Origin: Centroberyx gerrardi
Lineage: Eukaryota > Chordata > Actinopteri > Beryciformes > Berycidae
Reading direction: 5' to 3'
Assembly: GCF_048128805.1 (NCBI RefSeq)
Contig: NC_136000.1
Coordinates: 18,565,796-18,629,795, forward strand
Length of the DNA stretch: 64,000 nt
In this document: positions 47,103 to 58,155 of the stretch, one piece after another
Layout of the letters: every line of letters starts with the position of its first letter
How positions within the stretch are numbered: the stretch's first letter is position 1
Notes under the pieces: generated by a model
Told to the model about the DNA's origin: nothing
The model's input: only the letters and a program-made list of their open reading frames with translations
Database searches by the model: none
Translations under genes and position numbers: made by a program

Positions 47103-50100
47103 ATGAGGTTAACAGCATTGTGCCTATGTGGGACCCTGCTGGCCTTCTCCTGCCTGTCCTGGACCACAGCAGACTCCGGTGAAGGAGCCCTCCTCTGGAC
47201 TAAGGGATCTCGGCCCTGTACTGTGACTCTGAGACCTGCGGGACCGTGCGGACGGGGGAACGATGGAGACACATGCCCCTACCGAGTCAATCTACCACCA
47301 CTGACCATCCATTTGCCAAAACAGCTCAGAGAGCTGGAGAAGATCGTGAAGGAGGTACAGAAGCTGAAGGACAACGTGGATCAACTGAGGAAGATGTGCA
47401 CAGATTGTACAGTAAGCCAAAATGAGAGAGAGAGTGGAAGACTGGGGGAGAGAGAGCATGAAAAGCTGAAAGAGGGTGAGCAAAAACATGAGACTGAAAG
47501 GGACTGGATGAAAGAGAGAGATTCTGAGAGACAAAAAGAGAATGACAGAGATTTAACAAAAGAGTTTGGGACAGATAGAGTTAAAGAGGAAAAGAGGACT
47601 ATGGAGGAAGAGGGGGACACTGACTTGGAGAAGAAAAGGATTTTGGAGGAGACAGAGAGAAAGAAATGGGAAACAGAAAGAGAGAGAGGGAGAGTTGTCA
47701 TAAAAGAAAATGAGAAAGGAAAAACTCTGAAAGAAGAGGAAAGGAAAGATGGAAAAATTCAAAGAGAGACAGCGGGAACGAAAGGAAAGGATAAAGTACG
47801 GCAGGCAAAGGTACAAGCTGGTGGGGAGAAGGAGATAATAGTGGGTAATGTGAGAGAAAAGGTCGTTGACAAAAAGGACAGGAGAATAGAGACTGTGATT
47901 AAGAAAGAAGATAGTAAGGGGGGCGTCAATGGAGAGAGAGAGCATCAGTTGGAGAATGGAAAGGAGAGCGAGATGACAAGTGATGTCAAAAATAAGGAGA
48001 AGAAGGAGATGGAAGGAAATGGCCATCATCTGTGGCAAGATGAAAATGAGAAAAAGAGGGAGATGGAGGAGACCCAAAGTGAAGAAGACTGGGGCAGTGA
48101 GATAATAAAGATGTCCGAGGACCATGGGCATACAAATAAAGAGAAAGAGCAACACAGAGAGGAGATGGAAAAGGAAATGGAAAAGGAAAGCAATATGGAG
48201 AGAAATAATGAAAAGCCAAAACAGACTGAAAGCATCGGGTGGACAGAAAAAGAGAAGACTATAAAAAAGGGGGAGGAGGAGGAGCAGGAGGAGGAGAGGG
48301 AGACGGGAAAGGAGATCAAAACAGAGAGAGAAAAACCAGTCCAGAGTGTACAGCGAGACAGTGATGGAGAATTGGCATCCAGCAAAGCAAGTGAGAGGAC
48401 AGACGTTGTTTCGCCCAGCTTGGCTCCAAGGCCTGACTCCGCAGACTCTGATGAAACTATAACCTTTACATCGCCACTTCCATCCATGTCCAGCTCACAT
48501 TTTATCACAGACAGCGACAGTGGAACTTCTGGGACAAGCTCAGCTCGTCTTTCAAGCTTTGCCTTCATATCGAGCACAAGGCCTAACCCTGGTTTAAACA
48601 CAGACACCGACCTCACTCCAGACAGACAAAGGACCACTACTGTCAGTCAAGGAACCACAACAACTGCATCTGGACTACTAACACAAAGTCCAGCCCTTAG
48701 TGACAGGACAGTTAGCAGTACTGCACACCAAAGGCCTAGCCCAACAACCAAGAGATGGTCTACAAACAGCAAAATGACAGTGAAATCTGGAATAACGACC
48801 CAAAGACCCAGTCAACAAACAGCAAACTCTGACCCAGAGTCTGCCTTTAGGACCACAAGTGGGCCAACAACGACCACTGCTGCAACCAGCCCATTGGCTG
48901 GTCCTGGACAAAAGATAAGCCGTCCCAACACTGGGATCAGCTCCACAACCACCAGCCTGAGACCTGGGGCAAGCTCCCGAGGCAGAGTTGGCTCAACTTC
49001 AGCTACTACAACCACCACTAATCCTAGTCAGAAGTTACACACCACGACAGTCTCAAGTGGAACAAACCACAGCCTTTGGACAACTACAAAGAATATCAGC
49101 TCAAAAACTAAACCGATCATAAAACCCCTACCAGGCCGAGGACCAAAGCCTGGTCAAAAGCATAAACCTGGGATTAAGCCTTTACCAGATCAAGAGCCAA
49201 AATCGGACTATGACCTTAAACCTGATCGAGCTCCTTTACCTGGCCAAAGAGCAACACCTGGTCAAAAGCCTAAGCCTTCTCACCAAAAACCTGCTGCTGA
49301 CCTAAAACCTAAACCTGGCAAAAAACTAAAACCAGGCCAAATTCCAAACCCTGACCAAAGACCTCGACCTGATCATCTGCCAACTGATCAAAATCCCAAA
49401 TACGACCAAATACCTAATTATGACCAAGACCATACAACCGATCAAAAGCATATATCTACCCCAAAGCCAAAATCTCATCAAAAGTCTATGCCTGCTCCCC
49501 AGAAACCTACAACTCATCAAAAGCCTTCAACTACCAACAAAACTAAATCCGACCAAGATCCTGTAACTGACCTAGAGCCAGAATCTGATAACAACCCAAT
49601 ATTTAATCAAAAGTCAAAACCTGAACAAAAGCCTGTACGTCCTCTCGACACCCGTAAGCCTGACCAAAAGCTAAAACCTGAGAAAAAGCCAAAAAGTGAC
49701 CAAAAGACAAAATCTGACCAAAGGTCCAAATCGAACCACGATTCCACACCTGTCCAAGAGCCTGAACCTGAAAAAAGTCCAACATCTAACCTCAGGCCAA
49801 AACCTGACCAAAAGCCTGTAACTGAATTAATTGAAAATTTGGATCAAGATCCTTTACCCGACAAACAGCCTATATCTGTCAAAGACTCAACACCTGGCCA
49901 AAAGCCAAAACCTGATCATGCTCCTATGCCCCCTTATCAAAAGCCTAAACCCAGCCACAAAATGCCCAAAATTAACCAAAGGCCCCATCCTGACCGAAAG
50001 TCTATGACTGAACCAAAACCAAAACATGACCAAATACCTGAAACTGATCCAAACCTTGGACAAATGCCTAAACTTGACCAAAAACACAAACATCCGCAGT

Positions 50101-52971
50101 TTCCGACTGGCCAAAAAACTAAACCAGATGTCAAGTCTGAATCTGACCAAGGTCCTGCACCTGACCAAGAGCCTAAAACTGACCAAGAGCCTAAAACTGA
50201 CCAAGAGCCTAAAACTGACCAAAATTTTAAAACTACTAGGCCTGACCAAATGCCTCAGTTAAACCCTAAATCTATACCTGATCAAAACCCTGAACCAGAA
50301 TCAGACAAAAAACCCAAACCGAAGCCCCCACCTAGACATTGGCCACCAAGAAGACCTAGACCCCAACCGGGTGCAACACCACCTCTAAAGCCAAGACCTG
50401 CAGTCAAACCAAAGCCAAGCCCAAACACCAAAACACATTTTGATTCTCCTCCAGTCAGCGGGACGACCTTGGACAGCATCCAAAGTTCTCAAACTGATGC
50501 ACCTACTTCTAGCCCTGTAAAAAAGATTACTGACCAGAATCTTTCCCAGGGGGACACAGAGTTCAGGACAAACGCGAAGAAAACTATCACCCTGGGTCCA
50601 AAGACCTCTACTAGTCCCTTCCTGGAGGTTGGCCTCCCTCGCCCCAACAGCAGGATCGTGTCTGATCCAAGGCCACAAACAACCAGCCAACCAGCTTCAA
50701 CCCCAAGGACCACAAGACCAAACAAAAACACCGGTGATACCCTTCACCCAAGTATTATTCCTCACACCAGTCCAGGATCCACAACACCAAATCTAGCAAC
50801 TAGTCCCGTCACTAACAGTGACTCGAGCTTACAGACAAAGATAATATTGAGTCTACAGGAGACAGCACCCAGCCAAACTACAAAGCCAGATAAAATGACA
50901 ATCGTCAGCTATGGCCCCATCCGTGACACCACTCCCCAAACTATCTCCACTCTCAACCCGAGTCTCAGCTCTGACTTCACATCAACAACCCCTGCCACCT
51001 CCAGCCCTGAACCCCCTTCTCCCAGTCCCTTTCCTGATTCCACCACTCCCAGCGCACGAGAGCTGCGTGTGAAGATCAACCAGGTGGCCGCTTTCCTGAA
51101 TAACAGCCTGGGAAATGGAAAGCCACAGGACAGGCATCTGAAAAGCCATCCAAAAAACCCTGAGGGGAGCCAGGGAGACAGACAGCTCTCGACACTGATA
51201 TCATCTAAAGGCAAGACATATGGTTTGCATAATGTCACAGTGCTTGACCAAGCTTTGTCTTTGTATGCACACACTACCATGAATTTACACATAGAGTGTG
51301 CCGGTATCTCAGTAACCTTCTCACTATGTATTAGTTATTATTGTCACTGCTTGTATTATGTTTGTATTAGTTTGTATACCAGATGAAATAATGGCAGAAG
51401 AAAAAGTATTACATAATTTTATACGATAATCTAATGGCTGCATTGTTTCAACAAGTCAACACTAAGAAATGTTCTAAAGTTCACTAGGCAAAACAGGCAA
51501 ATACAAATTAATTTCTATGAAATTTACAACCAACCTTGTAAAAAGTGAATTTCTTTTGATGACATTACATTTTCCCAACTTAGTATTTATACAAAGGACT
51601 CTGCATATCATGCAGAGAGAAAACTGTAAAAGAATCAGTTTTATTGTATATCATACTCTAAGTGCTTATCATTTTATTACTCGATCAAAGTAATTGGTAT
51701 GACATCAATATCACCAAACAAAGCGTTAAGAGGATTTTAAGTGAGAAGACCACAAGACAGGGTGATTACTAATGAGCCTAGTATAATATAATATGAGCCT
51801 CCATGGAGGACTGAGATCATCATCTTTGCAACATACATTGTGGCTTATTCTTTGCCATATGAGGAATTTGCATATGTGTGCAAAATGCATGTGTCAGAGT
51901 TTGAGTGGTGAGTAGGGATAAAACCACAAGTGTGCAGTCTTAGTCAGACTAAACAGCTTTGAAACATCCTTCAGTAAAGCGTGCCTTAAAGCAAATGATT
52001 AATTAGATATCAAATCAATCTTATGGATTTTTCATCCAAACACACCAAGTTACATGAGTTCAAACACTAGAAACCCTTTAGACTAACAACTAACGGCCTC
52101 CTTATTATGCAGCGTAACTGTAGGCTTGATCTGATAAAGGTCAAGAGGATTTGTATTTTATACTGGCCCACTTTAGGGGGCTTTGAGCAAAAAAAGAAAC
52201 CCATTTATCATGTAGATCATTTCTGCTAGTCATTAATAAAGCATTCTCTTCCTGTCTTCAGTTGCCACGGCAAAGAGAGACTGCTCTGACCACAGGACCA
52301 GGGGGGAGAAAAACAGCGGCATCTACCTGGTGACCCCTGACCTACGTAACAGAACTTTCCCAGTGCTGTGTGACATGGAGCTGCAGGGCGGGGGTTGGAC
52401 CGTCCTGCAGCGCAGACAGGACGGCAGGGTGAGCTTCAACCGGACCTGGGCGGAGTACCGGTCGGGCTTCGGGGAACTGGACGGAGGGGAGTTCTGGCTG
52501 GGTAACGAGCAGATCCACCTCCTGACCCGGGCCAGGGACATGGTCCTGCGGGTGGAGCTGGAGGACTTTGAGGGGGCGATGGGATATGCAGAGTATGGGC
52601 AGTTTAGGGTGGCAAGCGAGCGACTGCGCTACCGCTTGACAGTAGGTGGTTACTCAGGCTCTGCGGGGGACGCCCTGCGCTTCAGCACAAGGTACGACCA
52701 CAACAACAGGGCCTTCACCACCCCAGACCGGGACCACGACCGCTACCCATCAGGCAACTGTGGGGCCTACTACAGCTCAGGCTGGTGGTTTGATGCCTGC
52801 ATGGCAGCAAACCTCAATGGGAAGTACTATGTGGGGAAGTACAAAGGGGTCCGGGACGGGATCTTCTGGGGGACGTGGCACAACATATCGACAGAGTATT
52901 ATCCCACCAGTGACAGGCAGTCTTTTAAAACTGTCAGAATGATGATCAGACCAAAGGGCTTTGCACCATGA
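47103..52971 (+). CDS. fgl2: Fibrinogen-like protein 2 (fibroleukin) with giant low-complexity insertion
   Basis: Two coding exons, 47103-51210 and 52262-52971, predict about 1,605 residues (human FGL2 439). The signal peptide is MRLTALCLCGTLLAFSCLSW. Conserved FGL2 N-terminus: TCPYRVNLPPLTIHLPKQLR, EVQKLKDNVDQLRKMCTDC, ending near residue 102. Then follow a Glu/Lys/Arg-rich segment (about 105-420), a Ser/Thr-rich segment (430-665), a Pro/Lys/Asp/Gln repeat segment (665-1105), another Ser/Thr-rich part, and a second FGL2-like helix (RELRVKINQVAAFLNNSL, about 1318). Exon 2 carries the fibrinogen-like domain: DMELQGGGWTVLQRRQDG, TTPDRDHDRYPSGNCG, SSGWWFDACMAANLNGKYY, GIFWGTWHNIS, MMIRPKGFAP. 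The intron is GC-AG and in phase 1. FGL2 is a secreted or membrane immune regulator with reported prothrombinase activity. The Met at 47103 is chosen because the signal peptide begins there. A poly(A) signal is at 53504-53509. Confidence 0.92.
49105..50420 (+). repeat. Coding Pro/Lys/Asp/Gln degenerate tandem repeat inside fgl2 exon 1
   Basis: The unit is about six codons, consensus KPxPDQ, repeated dozens of times with drift. The best-preserved array is an 18-base unit (gaccaagagcctaaaact, DQEPKT) in three identical copies at 50163-50216, then a changed fourth copy to 50234. The frame stays open throughout, which argues for selection against stops or recent growth. Confidence 0.9.
51211..52261 (+). 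other. GC-AG intron of fgl2
   Basis: The exon ends in AAAG before GCAAGA and the acceptor is ttcag at 52257-52261. The left-over G plus TT restores a codon, giving SSKVATAKRDC across the junction. No nearby GT donor joins in phase with conserved residues on both sides. The intron holds no recognised element. Confidence 0.7.
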
Positions 52972-53809
52972 GCTAGATTGGCTTTGACTATCTGGGCATG
53001 CTTGAAGAGAAAATGGAACGACATTTCCAAGCATAAAGGGTGATCATAACTTCTAACTTCAACCATAAGCTCTCAAACTGTCCTTTACTTTCCCAACGCC
53101 AGATGTGTTATTGTACACTATTGACACAATGCTGCCGCCTCGTGGTGATACAGGCTATTCTGCAATACTGTTCTGTTTATGTTGAAAGATGAAGCATATT
53201 ACACTGAGGAAGGGTGTACATAATACTTACAAAGGTTATTCTTGATTTCAGAGTATCTCTTCATAACCCATTAATGTGTCATAATTAAATGTTTTGATGT
53301 TGGAGGTAGACTTTGTTCTATGACGAGAAAGAGAAATCCTCTTGTGAAGAGTTATTTTTCTATCAGTCAATAAACGCAAACCTCATGGGTAGCCAATGAG
53401 AAATAGAGAGACTGCTATATTTTATTACAGTACTGGAATGTCAATTGATGGTTGATTTAACCTGTTTGCTATGTTTTATACTTTAGTTTGCTATTTTGAG
53501 ATGAATAAAACTAATGTACATAAAGTTCTGCATTCGTTTCTTTGAAAAAACAAAAAAACAAAAAAACAAAAACAATACAAAAGAAATAACCAACAAATCG
53601 TATGACATGTATGCCAATATTATGAAACCAAGCATGCAACCACAGATTCTTGGAAATAAGACATTACCGGTTTGCATTATTTATGAGGCACGCTCTCAGT
53701 TATTTTAACACCACAGGAAAATGGGCCGAACTAAAAAAGAGTGAATGTTTTGGACAAATATTTCAAGGCCTACACTTTTTGAAATATATTACAAGTGATT
53801 ATGTTAAAA

Positions 53810-54062
53810 CGCTCTAAATTTAAAACGAGTTTCGACGACGAAAACATTACCCACTTAAGACTCAAATTCCCAGTATCCTTTGTGGAGACATCGACCTTCG
53901 ACCTGTTTGTGGTCACGCGCAGGACGGCGTGTGATTGGACAGGACGAGAAGAGGGCGGTCACTACATAGATGGTTACCTAAAGGTTACAGAAGACTGAGA
54001 CATCCGGCTGCGTCAAGCTAGACGGAGTTACGCAGAATACGACCGGAACTTGACGAGTCGGC
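53810..54062. promoter_or_regulatory. Isolated CpG-rich, promoter-like block
   Basis: CpGs are frequent here and scarce in the flanks. A ZNF143-like motif (ctcaaattcccagtatcc, from 53861) and an inverted CCAAT (gattgg, about 53933) are present. It lies about 0.9 kb upstream of the fam185a start codon and could be an upstream promoter of that gene. No transcript evidence. Confidence 0.35.
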
Positions 54063-54099
54063 CTTCAAAAGCTGACAATCTCTTTGGGGAGAGATTGTC

Positions 54100-54160
54100 C
54101 CAAATATGACCAAGCTCCTACACCTGACCAAAAGCCCAAATCTCACCAGAGCCCATGGAC
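54100..54160 (+). pseudogene. Relic of the fgl2 coding repeat outside the gene
   Basis: Read in frame from 54100 this gives PKYDQAPTPDQKPKSHQ. The fgl2 exon has NPKYDQIP (from 49393) and PKPKSHQKSM (about 49465-49490) in the same order. A stop follows within a few codons and no gene frame surrounds it. It looks like a small displaced or left-over copy of the repeat, about 1.1 kb past the fgl2 stop codon. Confidence 0.6.
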
Positions 54161-54278
54161 TCTGTAGGTCTATAATCAAAAGTTTGAAAACGACATCCTA
54201 AGATGTCTGACATACATTATGAGTCTTTGTGAATTTTTGGGCAGTCTATTATAGATGGCAAGTAGCCTACACCTACAG

Positions 54279-54469
54279 CAGTGGTCTCCAACCATGTGTC
54301 ATCCAGAGCCATGTGTATGCAGGTTTTCATTCCAATCAAACACTACAACAGCTGATTTCATTCATTAGCACACTTTCAACCAGAAAGGGGGAACTAATAT
54401 GTGAAATCATCTGCTATAGTGTTGGCTGGAACAAAAACCTGCATATATGGCTCTGAAAGGAGACCACTG
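54279..54469. mobile_element. Snapback MITE between fgl2 and fam185a
   Basis: The ends cagtggtctcc (54279) and ggagaccactg (to 54469) are perfect 11-base inverted repeats. Inner parts are also inverted copies (agagccatgtgtatgcagg against its partner near 54430-54455). The cagtgg end is typical of fish hAT-like MITEs. A target-site duplication is not clear. Confidence 0.7.
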
Positions 54470-54974
54470 GTCTATACAGGGTATTTCGGTGGTGGCTTTT
54501 TCTAGCGGACTTGAGACAGGTGAACGACTGTGCCACTGCTGTGAGTTCAAATCAAATGGATAGACATCCTCCAGTTGTCTGGTATGGGCTAATTTTGTTT
54601 ATTAGAATCTTAGTAAATTTTAGCAGCAGAATTTTGGATTAAAAAAAATCAGATTTGTATGGGTATGAATAGGCTATTTTGGAAAAAATACATTACAAAT
54701 TAATTTACTACATATTTTTCCTTGAATAAAGTCTATATTTATACTTTGATCATTTTATTACTTACGTTAAGGGTTTTATTTTGAAAATTCTGACCGGAAA
54801 ACATAATGTTTATTCTAAGTGGCTTGACACTGGTGTGACATCCCATGTTGACCAAAAGAGTCTTGTTTACTTCAGTAGTTAGTTTCCAGTCCACCTACAC
54901 CACACTAACTAACGTCAGCAGTGTGAAATGTGGATGATTCGGCTCGTGCGGCTTGTTTACCGGCGGTGACCGAG

Positions 54975-57900
54975 ATGTTTCGGTGCTCGACAAGTCAGCG
55001 GGTTTGTGTTGGACTCTTGCGCTGCCAATCCCTGATAGCAAGTCCACACACACTCCCACTCTCCCCCCGGTGTGTGCCCACGTTGCGCTCCTTCTCCTCC
55101 TCTCCCTGCACCAGGTCAGCGCCTCCGACATGCAGAGAGGTGAACAAGCCTCTGAAGCAGTGGACTCTGGTGGTGAGTCCGTTCAGCACGGTGCGGGTCC
55201 AGCTGGGCTGCAACATCTCCATCCGGCCGCTGGACCCGCACGCCTTCCCCGAGGCGAACCGAGCCTTTATCACAGTCCACGGGACGAGCGCCGACCAGGG
55301 GGTCAAGCTGGATAACTTCCACGTGCACTATGATGACCAAAGCAAAGAGCTGGTTATCCTGGCCGAGAAGGTCAACAGCAACGTGTCTGTTGAGCTGGCA
55401 GCACCTATCAAAAGTAGTGAGTATCCTCTATGGTATAACATGATAAGGTCACCAGGGTGCCCCCCCTCTGATGCCCCGTGTCTGCGTGGATGACAAGCCC
55501 TCACTAATGGTTTCAAAACCAACTACAAACAGACAGTGGCCGCTATTTTAATTTAAGCAGCAGCTTAAATCAGTAATGATACTAATTGTGTCTTCCACTG
55601 GTCTTCTTTAATAGTTTGTGTCTGTGTGTCTTTGTGTGTCAGATCTCTACATTACTACTCAAGGAGAAGGCAGCGTACAAGTCAAGAAAATGGAGTGTGA
55701 TGTCTGCAAGGTGCAGACTGAGAAGGGCCACTGTGTGCTCCACTCTGTCAAGGTGGGCTAGCCTACATCATAACACATCAAAACCAATGCTTATTGCAGC
55801 AGATGCATCTTAAAAAGTATTTTCTGTTTTGTCGTACAACAGCAGAAGTGAGTTCTCTCAAATGTCAAATAAAAAGCCACTGTCTGTATTCTGAACCTAA
55901 TGTGAAATAAGACTGAAATCTAAGACTTGGGGTCAGGCTGACATTTTCTCGCTCCCTGTCCTCCACTCACTGCTGTTTCTCACCTCACAGGGTCATCAGG
56001 TGGAGGTGCAGTCCCATGGAGGACATGTTACAGGTGTGGGCACTATCCACGGCAACGTGGACATCAGCACATGTGGAGACAGTGTGAGTCTACAGCTTCA
56101 TATTACCTGGTCCTTGCTGGTTGTTACACTCAGCAGTCATTAGGGGGCAGTACCAGGCCAGAAAAAGACTTTGGTCACCCTGCATGCAGCTGATGACAGT
56201 AGACTACAGAAAATTTCAGTGCTGTTCGGTGGTCAGTTTGTGTGTGTGTTTACAGGCAGTGGATGTGAAGAAGCTCCAGGGAACCACAATGAACGTGTCA
56301 ACAGAGCATGGCCCTCTGAAAGTCAAAGCCATCTATGCTGAATCCACTTCTGTCTCCTCCTCCTCTGGGAGAGTGGAGCTGGGGCATGTACATGGTGAGA
56401 AAAAAAACAAAAAACAATAGCTATCCCTCATGTCAAGTGTCTGCATGGTTAGTGCTACTGCTAAGCAAAAATGTAAAAGTATAAACATTCTGCAAACTGT
56501 GTGGAATGAGAAGCTAGTTTGACATCAGCATTCTGGTTGTCATCCTAACAGCAACGAACAAATACAACCTGTTGGATTTTTACTAATAAAAATACCTCTT
56601 TTCATATATATATGTATATATATATATATATATATACACATCGCAGGAAAGACATCAATAACTCAATAAATCAAATTCTTAAAGTCACAATGAAATAAAA
56701 AATGGCTTTTTGTTGGCTAATTTTCCTTGTAATTACATTTACAATATGTGTCTTAAAATCTTGATCCTTCCCTAAACAAAAAAGTAAAGTAAAAATTTCA
56801 AAATGAATTCAAATAACATAATAATGAAGCGTATTCACTGTATGAAACATGCATGCTCACATATTGTAGTTTGGAATAAACAGTGTAATATGTAGTTCAA
56901 ATGCATTTAGTTTATTTGTTTGTTTTGGGTTAGTCGTAAAAAGCGTTAGCTATAAAATGAATGGAGACAGGAATTTGGATCAAGGACAGTAACAGCACTG
57001 TAGTGTGAAGTCTGGAAGATGTGTCATCCATATAGAATTTTAATTTCTTCCTGACGTAGATGAGCCCCTCTTCCTAGAATATATGGAAACAATTATATTG
57101 TTAACTTGAATGATGAAGGTTTACCGTAAGCACGGCCTGTGAAGACCCGCTTTCCCTGTCAACAAGTCCATCGTCTCTACCTTTTAGATATTATGTACTC
57201 TGTCTGCTAGGAGCTGAAAATACATTGACAGGTAGTTACACTAGTTAATGCTGACTTTGTGTTTTCATTGATTATAAGGTAACGCCACTGTGAAGAACGT
57301 TTCTGGAGATATAATTGTAGGTAAGCAAGCTGATTCTCTCATTTTGCATTGCACAATGAACTAAGTACAGTGTCTATTTTGATCGATGGTAAAAAGAAAA
57401 ATACCAAAACACTTTGGGCTTGCTTTTCCTTTGTAGACGGCTCAAGTGGCTCTATGAAGGTTTCCTCTCACAGTGGAGACATCGATGTCTATGTGGGGGA
57501 CACTGGCAGCGCTGAACTCCACAGTCAAGAAGGTAAACAGATTGGAAGTATCAAATAGTATGAGAGGGCTAATCGCCTTATTACCCACAATTGGTCAAAT
57601 CATTCCTAAATTTTCCTTCCTATGCACATATCTTTTGAATTGTCTACCTTAAGTCTCCCTCCACTACCTTTACCTGCTGTTCTTCTCATCTCTCTGTCCC
57701 TCATTCTTTTGTAACATGTTTCTGTTGCTCAGGAGCAGTGTGTGTGCGCGTCCCCTCCTCCATCAGAGCAGGGGTGGAGCTCTGTGGAGCCTCAGTGGAT
57801 ATCAGCCCAGAGGTTTCCCTGCATGGAGCGGAGCGCAGCACGACCAAGGGCCAAACCACAGTTACTGGTGAGTCATCATCAGTCTTCATTATAGCACTGC

Positions 57901-58155
57901 ACTCCAAGACAGTGTTACTGTCAAGTCTATTACTAAACTCTCCCAACACCTAAACCAGTATAATACAGCCAAACACCAGTCTGTTCTCCTTTCACTTACT
58001 CTGCTCAGCCCCCCTGTTTCTCTTGTTGTGCCTCTGTCCCAGGCTACATGAACGCTGAGCCTCAGGCGGAGCAGTGGGTGAAGGCTCAGGCAGACAGAGG
58101 CTCCGTCAGGCTGAAGACACAAAGCTGGTTTGAGTCCCTGAAGCTTGGAAGCTGA
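54975..58155 (+). CDS. fam185a: FAM185A homolog
   Basis: Eight exons: 54975-55416, 55643-55752, 55991-56083, 56256-56394, 57279-57320, 57437-57532, 57733-57867, 58043-58155, in phase, about 389 residues (human 392). The Met at 54975 (MFRCSTSQRV) matches the position of human MFAPC; an in-frame ATG at 54930 is the alternative. The first 50 residues are Arg/Ser-rich with no acidic residue and contain RSFSSS, like a mitochondrial presequence (human has RPYSSG at the same place). Then come LKQWTLVVSPFSTVRVQLGC, IRPLDPHAFPEANRAFITVH and repeated Gly/Ser beta-strand units (SGDIIVDGSSGSMKVSSHSG), as in DUF4097-like beta-helix proteins, ending SWFESLKLGS (human SWFQSLKLQD). Molecular function is not known to me. 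The end of exon 1 may be 55413 instead of 55416. Next to fbxl13 and convergent with it, as in human. Confidence 0.92.
56602..56640. repeat. (TA)n microsatellite in fam185a intron
   Basis: TA repeat with a few GT interruptions, in the intron between exons 4 and 5. Confidence 0.9.

Larger units (their letters stand above)
52972..54974. other. fgl2 3' UTR and gap to fam185a
   Basis: The fgl2 3' UTR ends near AATAAA at 53504-53509. Beyond it lie a CpG-rich promoter-like block (about 53810-54062), a 10-bp hairpin (54075-54100), a relic of the fgl2 repeat (54100-54160), a snapback MITE (54279-54469) and the fam185a promoter area just before 54975, with a CRE-like acgtcag near 54912. Confidence 0.6.

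Noticed and set aside
47553-48155. Hydrophobic minus-strand frames under fgl2 exon 1
   Set aside because: Antisense shadow of the charged fgl2 segment.
49105-50420. Regularly spaced repeats that might suggest a CRISPR-like or satellite array
   Set aside because: The repeats are in frame, coding, about 18 bases and degenerate, inside a conserved fgl2 exon.
47412-51052. A GTAAGC donor at 47412 and a strong acceptor at 51052 that could remove the whole fgl2 insertion
   Set aside because: The donor is in phase 0 and the acceptor in phase 2, so the splice would shift the frame. The acceptor at 51083 fits the frame but has a poor pyrimidine tract.
53795-53998. 67-codon open frame in the CpG-rich block
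   Set aside because: No similarity recognised, no splice partners, and CpG-rich DNA often has long frames by chance.
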